Positions 1 through 8,909 of a stretch of 64,000 nucleotides of DNA are shown one piece after another. The notes below the pieces were generated by a model. The model was not told the origin of the DNA and ran no database searches. It saw nothing but the letters and a program-made list of their open reading frames with translations. The first letter of the stretch is position 1; the number at the start of each line of letters is the position of its first letter. Both the position numbers and the translations under genes were made by a program. This stretch comes from Datnioides undecimradiatus (taxonomy: Eukaryota; Chordata; Actinopteri; Lobotiformes; Datnioididae): positions 64,501 to 128,500 of the forward strand of contig WARS01000033.1 of the NCBI GenBank assembly GCA_008933995.1, read 5' to 3'.

Positions 1-161
1 TTACTATTTACTCTGCCACATGCACTTATTTGAACAAACTCGAATGCACTCGTGAACATGGACCCTGGAACCCAGCTGGGTCTGGTTGACCAAATTTTCA
101 AATTTCCCACATCTGGCAAAATAACTTTCAATGTCTGTAAGGAGCAGCATTCCAGACTCAC

Positions 162-938
162 CTTTCTTATGTGGTGCTTCAGAAAACCCGTAGCCTGGTA
201 TGGAGGGACACACCACCTCAAACACAAGGTCATCTGGGTCTGACGGCTCCATTAGCAGAGGGATCAAGCCGTAGAACTCATAGAAGGAGCCGGGCCAGCC
301 ATGAACCATTATGAGAGGAATAGCGGTGGTTCCTTCTGGCACCTTCTTGGGCTTCACATGCAGGTAATGGATATCAATGCCTGGGTGGACATTCAGTGAA
401 TCAGGATCAGTCAGAGATCAGAGGAGAACATGTTAATCATCAGTGTGTGACCAGTGCAGCATCACCTTCGATGGTGGTTTTGAAGTGGGGGTATTGGTTG
501 AGTTTGTCAATTTGTCTTCTCCAGTCAAAGTCATTTCTCCAGTAGTAGACCACCTTCTGCAGGTACTGGGAGTTGAAGCCATAATTAAACTGGCTTTCCT
601 CCAGTGAAGGAACTGGACGGGTCTGGTCTATCCTCCTGTACAGGTCCTGGCAGAGAAGGAGAGAGGACAAGTGGGTTCAGTTCTTTAACCTGCTCAGGAG
701 CTAACTACCTAAAGAGTCAATAATGCACAGTGACCATCATGAGAGGGAACCTAACCTCCAGCTCTTCATCACTGGTGGACACTTTGAAGGGACGGACAGT
801 GACGTCCTCCACACCCTCAGGGGGTGAGCCGGCCCCCCACCAGCCGTCCTCTGTCTTCAGAACCTGGGTCCTGCTCCTCTGAACCAGGAAGAAGATCAGT
901 CCTCCAATCACCAGGGCTACCAGCACCTCTGTGAACAT
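162..938 (-). CDS. ephx1: Microsomal epoxide hydrolase 1, first three coding exons (partial)
   Basis: Three exons on the minus strand join in phase: 938-756 (61 codons, starts at the ATG at 938), 646-466, and 380-162. Each has GT/AG borders. The product opens with a hydrophobic helix (about residues 4-19, the ER signal-anchor of the family), then a DGWWG motif, RPFKV, and the EH N-terminal domain (YGFNS, YWRNDFDW, YPHFKTTIEG). The third exon holds HGWPGSFYEFY, the oxyanion-hole region of the alpha/beta hydrolase fold, and CPSIPGYGFSEA. The enzyme adds water to epoxides at the ER membrane. The catalytic nucleophile, acid and histidine lie in later exons beyond position 1, so integrity of the whole gene cannot be judged. 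The last exon ends in phase 1 at 162; bases 1-161 are intron. The family match is from recall of vertebrate EPHX1, and all three exons agree. Confidence 0.95.
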
Positions 939-1639
939 GGTGCTCTATGTCTGCGCTGGAGGCAGGGACACAGTGGAAAAAGTGACATAACAAGGCTGAA
1001 TGGTACAGATGAAAGAGATGTTTCGATTAGAAGGTAAAGCTAATTGTCAGTAGATGTTTTACTTGATTAATACATCATAATATCACATATTTTTATGGTT
1101 TTGAGTTTCCGTTTGTGCCTTTGGTTACTGCCTGTTTTACTTTGAAGAGGTTTACCCTGAGTGAGTTCATTGATTTGACCTGTGTCTTGTTTTCCTGCAC
1201 TTCCCAGTCTGTATATGTTACTGCCCGTAAGCCTAAGCCTCCTTTAGATGTAGGCAGTTATTTGGTCACTGGTTAACTGCATGCAGAATTATGGTGGACG
1301 AAGGTAACGTGTGATTTGAAATATGGCATTAGGTTGCGAGTTGCTCGTAGTGTGACGCTGATGGTCAATGTGAAGCAGCAGCTTAATGTCGCAGCAGAGG
1401 AGGAGGATCATATAGACGCAGCAGACTGTAGCATGCAGGAGCTTTGGCTGGACTGAATGTGAATTTTGAATATATTGAAAATAGCCCTATGTCTGTGACC
1501 TTTTTAGTTCATTTCCTGACATCGCTACAATTCCCATAACTCCCCTGTGATCATTCGTTGCTGAAGATGCACCCCCGGACCAGCCACCTGTTACCTCTGT
1601 CACTAAGTATTATAGAGAAGACCTGACTGCAGATCTAGT

Positions 1640-1680
1640 CTTAGGGTTAGAGTTAGTATTAATGTTGGGTTAGGGTTGGG
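1640..1680 (+). repeat. Degenerate telomere-like TTAGGG tract
   Basis: Four imperfect copies of TTAGGG/TTGGG are spaced over about 40 bases. Short tracts like this are common in fish DNA and may be unrelated to telomeres. Confidence 0.5.
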
Positions 1681-2029
1681 ACTATTAAAACTGAACCAAT
1701 CACCAACTGGGCGTTATGATCCCATTTACTATGAAGTAACACAGCTGATCACGGCTGCTGGAGCAGTCAAACAAAGTGACTGTGTTATTGGGGCCAGCTG
1801 ACAGGATTATGTACAGATCAGGGCTGACCTGGCCGGGAGCCGCATGACAAAGCTTTTCTCATTTAGGGGAGCTGCGACCCCCCGCCCCAATGCCCTATTA
1901 TAGCACCGCGCAGTTATGGACTGATGCATTCATGCAGCGGGAATACAGCGTTAGCTTACAATGCACCGCCGTTAATTTCCTGTTAGCACAGGCAACACGG
2001 GCCTGTTTACTGACCGAGGGTCCACCTCC

Positions 2030-2059
2030 ACGCGCGCGCGCACACACACACACACACAA
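2030..2059. repeat. (CG)n(CA)n microsatellite
   Basis: A run of CG dinucleotides passes directly into CA dinucleotides. Confidence 0.9.
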
Positions 2060-2507
2060 TTAACAGTCAGGCTAAAGCAACACAGTTTCACTATGATCGC
2101 AAATGTGTTGCATTATAGGTGATTTTATGAGTTATTTATGAGTTTGCCACGGAATATACATATAAATAAATAAATCACAGCTGGAAACCGAGGAGTTAAC
2201 GCAAGTAACAGCTAACAAAGTGCTGCGTTAGAAACTGCGCAGATTATCGTCATCGACGGATTCTAAATGTCTCCTTCGCTCTGTTACTGTAACAGAAAGT
2301 TAACTGACAGGTTAACGTTATGTGTAACTGCTCGTTACTTTAAGTTGCGCGTGTGTTGGCGTAAACCAAAACTGATCTTTAAAGTTTCACAGGGCGCACA
2401 GAGCGAACCTGTGCAGCCTCAGTGAGTCAGAGGCATGTCGCCGGGACAGTGCTCAACATTCACATCGTGACATTTCAGCAGATCTCATGAGCTTTGAGTT
2501 GTTTTAC

Positions 2508-2575
2508 CTGACGGCGAAATGAGACGTCTTCACACACTCGGAGCTGCTCTGCTGGTCCCGTTCGATTCCTGAAGT
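2508..2575 (-). other. ephx1: Candidate noncoding first exon of ephx1
   Basis: The ATG exon of ephx1 is preceded by a good 3' splice site (TGCCTCCAG, exon from 955 downward), so a 5'UTR exon must lie upstream. On the minus strand a donor CAG|GTAAAA sits at 2508/2507, in a GC-rich stretch containing CGAACGGG and GACGTC. The 5' limit is a guess. Transcript data would be needed; other donors in the region are possible. Confidence 0.4.
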
Positions 2576-3039
2576 GCACCCTTGTATCCTCCCCTTTGTC
2601 CTAGCTCACTTTACTCCTGATTGATCGCAAGTTTTACTCTTTTGAGTTCCGCTGGGTGGACAATGGGTGGACCATTACTGCTTTAAATGCTCTGTACAAG
2701 CGGGGAAAGTGAGGCAGGATAGAAATTTGTCCTGGGAGCTAAATGTATGGAAACGCCAGGGGTGCATGATGGGATATGTAGTGTTATGCGGAAGGGGACC
2801 GGCCAGCACTGTGCCTACAGAAACATACTTATGTAGCGTAAAGTTGCTGGTAATTTAATGAATCTCCATCCGACTCTAAAGTTTAAGATTAATAAGTGGC
2901 TGTCATGATATCATTGGTTGATTTAAGATGACATAAGCACACGTCAGTTTATTAAACAGGAAGAGAACATGATCAGATTTAATAGAACACAAAAAATGAT
3001 TGATTGATGTATTATTTTCTATATATTGTTAACTGAGTA
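2576..3039 (-). promoter_or_regulatory. Region upstream of ephx1, likely promoter-proximal
   Basis: This stretch lies between the candidate ephx1 first exon and the hAT insertion. It holds GCATGATGGGATATGTAGT at 2764-2782, which resembles the ZNF143/THAP11 binding motif as read on this strand. No TATA box is obvious. The short open frame at 2667-2858 shows no recognisable domain and is not treated as a gene. Confidence 0.35.
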
Positions 3040-3047
3040 GGGTTTGA
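3040..3047 (+). repeat. hAT target-site duplication, left copy
   Basis: GGGTTTGA directly precedes the left terminal repeat and is identical to the right copy at 4735-4742. Confidence 0.95.
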
Positions 3048-4734
3048 TAGTGATGGGTCCGGCAACACCGATGCATCAGCGCATGCTCATAGAGTGAAAC
3101 CCCGTGTCGGTGCGCGTATCGCTTTAAGAAAAATCACGTGACCGACACAGCGGCTGTGTAGTACAGCGGTAGCGCGCCAAAGTGTGTTTATCAGGATGTG
3201 AAACTTGGGACACATCTGCATTCGTGCCGAACGGAGGAGAGGAGACTTTGATTGTGTGCTGTTTTTGGATCCCTATTTTCACTTTGTGTCGATTTGTGGA
3301 TACCATGGAGCCATCGAGAAAGAGGAAACTTTCTGCAGTCTGGGAGTATTTTGATCTGACAACGCCAAATAAGGTAAATGTTCATTCAAATTATTTTTTA
3401 CATGAATTAACTTTGAATTTTATTTGCAGGTGAAATGTCGGCTCTGCTTCCAAGAGCTGTCTTACACAAATAACAGTACTTCGTCAATGTTGAGACACTA
3501 CAGAGCTCGACATGAGAACGAAGATTCTGGCAATACTCCAGTCATGGAGTCAGGTATGTTGAAATTCTCACTAAAACCGTTCGCTTTGATATGGATTGAT
3601 GCATATTACTATGACTATTCCATGTCATATTACATTTCCTTTTTGGACTCTAAGCTTCTCGAAAGCAAGCGGTGGATCAGGCGGTGGTCGATATGACCAT
3701 CAGAGACTGTCAGCCGCTGAGCATCGTAGAAGATGAGGGTTTCAGAGACCTGATTCACCTCCTTGCGCCCTCATATGTTCTGCCAACCGCCTCAAAGCAG
3801 AGTGTGCTGCTGAAGTAAGGATGCCTGAGCCGACCCCATCAGCTCCAATTGGATCAACATCAGAAGAAGCACAGCCTGGACCTTCAACTCAACATTTGTC
3901 ATCACCACCCTGTTCAGGCATGTAATGTATTCGGAGTATTTGTATGTCATTTCCTTTCAAGTCATGTCATGTGATGTCTAATTACTTCCTAACAAAAAAC
4001 TATTGTATTGTTTTCTTAGATAACAACCTGTGGCAGCAGCTGGACATGGAAGTTTTGCAAAGCAACAAGAATTCAAATGCAACTGCAGATGCTATTGTTG
4101 AGGTCCAGCGCTACCTGGCTGAGAACAACATTTCAAGAACCCGGGATCCTTTGGAACATTGGAAGGATCAACAACACACTTATCAGCACCTTTACAAGCT
4201 GGCATTGAAATTTTTATGTACTCCCTCCTCTTCTGTACCTTGTGAAAGAGTGTTCTCGAAAGCAGGAGAACTGGTGTCAAAGAGACAAAATCGCCTTGCA
4301 CCCAACTTGCTGCAAAAACTTTTATTTCTCAATAAAAATGTGTAACCCCTCCTTTGTCACCTCATAAACATGCCCACAAGCACTCCAGTGTTGTAAATTA
4401 TTTGCACAAAACTTAAACTTTAATTTCACATTTTCACTTATACTTCCTTGCAACAAAATATTTGTTGTTAATTATGCATTTGGAATACTGTATTAGTCAT
4501 ATTATTTTAGTTGCATTCAAATTAATTGGAATACATCCACCTCTCTTTCATTCAGTAAGCACTTAAATCAATCATTTGATGTCCACTGAAGCAACGCACT
4601 CCACTCTATCCAGGCAGCCTGCAATGATTTTAAGTCTACCAGATGTCACCATTAAGCGACACACCAACACGTTGTGTCGACACAATTGTGGGAGCGTGCC
4701 ACACGCTTCACGAGGCGTCATTTACCCATCACTA
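3048..4734 (+). mobile_element. hAT DNA transposon (BED-finger type), internally deleted
   Basis: The element is bounded by inverted terminal repeats TAGTGATGGGT (3048-3058) and ACCCATCACTA (4724-4734), flanked on both sides by the same 8 bp, GGGTTTGA. An 8-bp duplication is the hallmark of hAT transposition. Inside are remnants of a spliced transposase on the plus strand. At 1.69 kb it is too short for a complete transposase gene, so it would need an enzyme from elsewhere to move. It sits between ephx1 and srp9, upstream of the former and downstream of the latter. Confidence 0.95.
3305..4345 (+). pseudogene. hAT transposase remnant: BED zinc finger plus hATC domain, core deleted
   Basis: Exon 1 (3305-3373) and exon 2 (3430-3553) encode a BED-type zinc finger: SAVWEYFDL, then CRLC and a later H-x4-H (RHYRARH). 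Exon 3 from 3655 gives a segment typical of ZBED1-like transposases (MTIRDCQPLSIVEDEGFRDL, then APSYVLPT). It ends at a stop at 3816-3818, after 118 codons in total. The frame then changes: a Pro/Ser-rich linker (from 3824) runs to 3917 and appears to splice through a GC-type donor to an exon at 4020-4345. That exon encodes the C-terminal hATC dimerisation region with SSVPCERVFSKAG. The catalytic RNase-H-like core, several hundred residues in a complete member, is gone, with the deletion junction near 3816-3823. All exon phases other than the junction agree, so this is an internally deleted copy of an intron-containing transposase gene. Confidence 0.9.
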
Positions 4735-4742
4735 GGGTTTGA
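4735..4742 (+). repeat. hAT target-site duplication, right copy
   Basis: GGGTTTGA directly follows the right terminal repeat and is identical to 3040-3047. With no mismatch the insertion may be fairly recent. Confidence 0.95.
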
Positions 4743-4864
4743 TCTAAAAGGGTTAAGAGGCATTTAACCCAACATACCACTTCCTGTCGAGTTCGATCAA
4801 GTACTCACTTATGGTTTGAAATACACTGTGTGCAGCACCAACACAATACAAATACACAGGAGAC
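4743..4864. other. Short intergenic spacer
   Basis: Unique-looking sequence between the hAT insertion and the end of the srp9 3'UTR. Nothing recognisable. Confidence 0.5.
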
Positions 4865-5627
4865 AGAGGCTGTAATAAACATTTATTGAACACATAACAT
4901 AATTTTCCTCAGACGATGAAATGGCATTTGGTCGTGTGGGGTTTTCCTCCGCTGAAGTCGCGGGGTTCTCCACACCGCCGTTAGGAAATCAGAAGGTCCT
5001 GCTTCATTCATGTGGCACGAGTCCGTGAGGACAAACAGAATGAAACCGATAGCTGTGCTGAAACTGCATCCAACATAGCTACCTGGATTTAAATAGAAAA
5101 GACATGCAGCGTCTTCACCGCCCATCCTTTTAGTCCCCTTTAAAACGAAACAAAAAAATGCAACGTCCTCTAAAGAAACCAAGGTGCCCAGGCTGCTTCC
5201 ACAGCAGCAGAGGATTTGTACTTTTTTGTACATTTTGTCCCACTTTTCTCCCCCGACCCCTCATTTTCCATCCGTTATCCTAAAACACCCCAGCAGCCTA
5301 AACTGGCTTTACTTTAGATTAACTCCGTCAGAGATGTGATCAAAATACCTGACAAGGAAAAGCCTAATGATGGGATTATTCGTGACTAAGGAGGAATAAA
5401 AAAAAGACTCCTGAGAGAATAAAATATGTACAGTATATATATAATCACATCTCTGACAGTATTATATCAGTGTAGGCAGCCATGATCAATCACTCCACAC
5501 TCCCTCTACACGACCGCCCTCCTCTCAGCCTCCGCATCGCACTCCGTTGGTACTGTGCTCTCAACAACCATTGTGTCCACTGAACTCAGTCCAAGCACTC
5601 CCGAAGGTCAATTACTTCGAGAGCATT
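4865..5627 (-). other. srp9: srp9 3' untranslated region with poly(A) signal
   Basis: Downstream of the TAA codon the minus strand runs about 760 bases to an AATAAA hexamer (plus-strand 4882-4887), after which cleavage would fall near 4865. It contains a perfect 14-base inverted pair (5327-5340 with 5444-5457). Open frames in this stretch have no similarity to known proteins. Confidence 0.75.
4882..4887 (-). terminator. Poly(A) signal AATAAA of srp9
   Basis: Canonical hexamer on the minus strand, the best-placed one after the srp9 stop codon. Confidence 0.7.
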
Positions 5628-6942
5628 TTAGTCCGTCTCCATAGCACCGCTGTGTGTCTCCTTGGACACCATGAGTCTCATCAGTTTCCCGTGGAGCTTC
5701 TCGATCTTCTTCACGTCCTGGGCCTGGTCTGTCTTGTACTGTAAACACTGGGAGGAACAAAAGGCTGCATGAGTGGAATAATAGCTACTGGTTCATTTGA
5801 TTGACCAACTGGGGTGACTGGATAGGTTTATGTAACAGGAAGTCTTTTCAAACACAGACAATATCATAAAAATGCTGTTTTCATTTTGTTTGGCCCCTTC
5901 CCCATTGCATCATTAAAACATGGCTTTCAATAGTAAACACTATCAAAACACTTGATGTAAATACCAACAGCATTCAAGTGTTCCAGGCCCCAAGCACTGC
6001 TGGATCATGTGCGAGCAACTGTAAGCTAAACGGAGCAAACCTGTGCTGTTCCAGCTGGCCTACGTTACTAGGCAGGCTGTTCTATAATCACATCATGTGT
6101 ATGTGTTCATTAATACGTGCTCTGATTGTTTGGGACATGTCCACTCTGATTGTCATTAGATGCAGTAGCATGGGTTGGCACAGGACCTTGGTACAGAGGT
6201 TGGTATTACTAATGTCTGCCTGGCATCATCAGGTCCAGACTTGATGGGCCTTTTACAGGAAATATTCAAGCCTAGGAGCAAAGAGTGACTCTGTGGAGGC
6301 TCAAGTGGATTGTGAAGTGCGGTGGTGATACAATAAGCTGTGGAATCAATACCTATCAGTCAATCAAGACGAATGATCACGATACACGCGACTGTTAAGA
6401 TTGACCTTTTCTGGAGAGTAGTTTACTGGTGTCACACCTCATTTTTAGGGGGTAATTTCCCAGCGCAAACTAATACAAATGGGTTCAAGGAAAATAGACA
6501 CAGACAGTAAAGGAAATGGGGTTCTGTTCATCAATCAGTGAAACTCTCAAGAAGTCCCCGGTGTTAAGATGATCCCACCTTATCTTCACCAACACCCTGT
6601 GTCAATTGGAAGTAACTCTTTCGTTAAAACACTGTCTCTTCATGTCACTTACCACGGCATTATCGGTCACTTTAATGCAAAGGTTGCCGTCGCAGTGTCT
6701 GTACTTCAGAACCACTCTCACCTACAAAGAGAAAAGTAAATAGTGAGTTAAGGGACTTATATTTCAAACATCAGACCAGCAGTTGGTGCAGTCACGTCGC
6801 TAACGAGCTATCCGGCTAAGAAGCTAACAAGTTAGCATGCTAACCTAATAAAAAAATAAAGTGTTCTCACCTTCATGGGATCTGTCAGGTACAGTTTTTC
6901 TGCTGCGCGGGCGAACTCCTCCCAAGTCTGATAGTAAGGCAT
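5628..6942 (-). CDS. srp9: Signal recognition particle 9 kDa protein, complete
   Basis: Three minus-strand exons give an 86-residue protein, the same length as human SRP9: 6942-6871 (24 codons from the ATG), 6721-6653 (23 codons) and 5747-5628 (39 codons plus TAA). All introns have GT/AG borders and fall between codons. The protein starts [19 protein letters not shown], followed by [22 protein letters not shown] and [20 protein letters not shown], in the order expected for the small alpha/beta fold of SRP9. With SRP14 it binds the Alu domain of SRP RNA in the cytoplasm and slows translation of secretory proteins until docking at the ER. Its start is fixed by the family N-terminus and the absence of any upstream in-frame alternative with similarity. 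It lies about 4.7 kb upstream of ephx1 in the same direction, as in other vertebrates. Confidence 0.97.
5748..6652 (-). other. srp9 intron 2
   Basis: Bounded by donor GTGGTAAGTG at 6652 and acceptor CTCCCAG before 5747. Nothing else recognisable inside its 905 bases. Confidence 0.9.
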
Positions 6943-7140
6943 TATTTCAACCTGGCAATGTTTGGATTACACCAAACAATCTGTTTGTATCGACGGACCA
7001 GCTTTGCTAACCTCGGAACACCACATCAGCAGCAGCGTGAACACAGCCAATCAGAGTGAAGAGCGCATGATGCCGAAACCACTTCCGGATTACCGTTTCA
7101 AAACAATGGCACGCCAAACATACTCATTAGTGCCGTTGAG
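6943..7140 (-). promoter_or_regulatory. srp9 promoter region
   Basis: Within 150 bases upstream of the srp9 ATG are a CCAAT box (7047-7051, in CAGCCAATCAGAG) and an ETS-type site ACTTCCGG (7081-7088). Both are typical of housekeeping promoters. No TATA box is seen and the transcription start is not known. Confidence 0.55.
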
Positions 7141-8301
7141 GTAAATTAGTAGTGAAACAAACTTTCCCGCCACTTCACGTTTTTTATATTTACACGTGGG
7201 AAGTGATGCTGCCTGGTTGTCATGGCACATTTTCTTGAAGCAATTACAAACAAGTAAAGTAATACATAAGCAACACCAGAGTCTTGCTTGTTCGAAAAGT
7301 TCTGAGGGTCCCCAGCAAACGTTTGTTTTGAAATTAATGAAAGTCGTCGGACCGGAAATGTTCCTATGCTGTACGGTGGGGGAAATTTCTACATGCCTCC
7401 CTCTAGTGGTTGCATTTGAAGCTGCCCGAAAAGACTTCTAGTGCAACCAGTTCACAAAATTTTTCATCTTAAATTAATTGTATATTTTGTTATTGAGTAT
7501 ATCATTTTCCGTTTTTCTTTATTCAAGGCACTTTTTCAAACCATGATTTGATGTGATGACTTTAGAGAGTCAGTGGAGGAAACAGATTATTCTGTGGTTT
7601 CAATAGCAGAATGTGTTGGATTAAAATAGTGTGTTCATTATTAACCCTATCAAACCATTTGTATCATATTTGCTATGTGAGTTTCTGAGACCTCTATCTT
7701 ATCAAAATGATCAATACTTTCCTTAAAAACCTGCATCAATAATGAAACCATAGTGATAGTAGAGGGTTTCAGAGAATTCAGACTCACAATAACCTGAGTT
7801 TTGAACAACCCCTCACTGACATCCACAAACTCAAAGCACTTCCTGTTGAATTCCCACTTTCTGTATCTGCTCTATAAAAGCAAAATTCCATCAGGTCTCT
7901 ACCTCCAACTGGAACAAACTCATTTGCATAAAAACCCAATTCTCCCAAAATGACTGGCCTCCTTCACCCACTTGTACTTGTACTGTTATACCAGCCAGCC
8001 AATATTATTAACCTTTATACTGGCATCACTGTATGTATTTCCAATATGTGCTGCTATGTAACCAGTTCTTATATAATAATGCATGTAAAGTTGAAATATA
8101 CTTGTGGTAATCATGGACATATTAGTATATACAGTTTATATGCAGTTTATATAACTATTAATGGTAATACATTGATGTCACAACATAGTTCCATAAAGAA
8201 TACTGGACAGAAAACAATTCTGTAATAAAATTATTTCAGTCGCCATATGGGTAATCAGTGCAGTTTTAATTATATTACATAGTATGTATGTAGTATATGT
8301 A
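7141..8301. other. Intergenic, AT-rich
   Basis: Between srp9 and the LINE. Short frames here have no recognisable domain and the base composition is AT-rich from about 7440 on. No repeat could be assigned. Confidence 0.5.
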
Positions 8302-8319
8302 TTCAATTCAATTCAATTT
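8302..8319 (-). repeat. (ATTGA)n 3' tail of the LINE
   Basis: Three to four CAATT units on the plus strand mark the 3' end of the L2-like element. Confidence 0.8.
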
Positions 8320-8909
8320 TATTTATATAGCGCCAATTCACAACAAAAGTCATCTCAGTGCACTTTACAAACAGAGCGGGTCTAGATCACACTCATTACT
8401 ATTAATTACACCCAACAGTTCCACCATGAGCAAGCACTTGGCAACAGTGGCAAGGAAAAACCTCCTTTTAACAGACAGAAACCTTGGACAGATCCTGGCT
8501 CTAGGTGGACAGCCATCTGCCTTGACCGGTTGGGGGGAAAAGAGAGAGAGAGAGAGAGAGAAGTACAATATAGAATAATGACAGCAAATGACAATAAATG
8601 GCAGCAGAGGACACGGGGCAGGTCGGTGGAGCCACAGATCAGATGTTCAGCTCTGGAGCCACAGGTATCTGTAGAGAGGTACAGAGAGAGAGACCAGAGA
8701 GAAACAAGCACAGCACTAGGGGAGAGAGGACACAGAGTTAATGGTTAATCTGTGATGGTTAAAATGAGTTTGAGGAGAGAGAGGGGAGAGGAGGAGTGTG
8801 GAGACGATCATGGGATGTCCCCCAGCAGCCTCGGCCTATAGCAGCATAACTAAGGGATGGCATGGAGGGGTAGTTTAGACTATGGGTGTAGTTCACATGG
8901 TAACTAGAG

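Larger units (their letters stand above)
956..2507 (-). other. Presumed ephx1 intron 1
   Basis: No reading frame here looks coding. It contains a short degenerate TTAGGG-like tract (1640-1680), a (CG)n(CA)n run (2030-2059) and AT-rich sequence near 2100-2180. Confidence 0.5.

Noticed and set aside
4883-5233. 116-codon minus-strand frame within the srp9 3'UTR.
   Set aside because: It is downstream of the srp9 stop on the same transcript, has no family match, and ends at the poly(A) signal.
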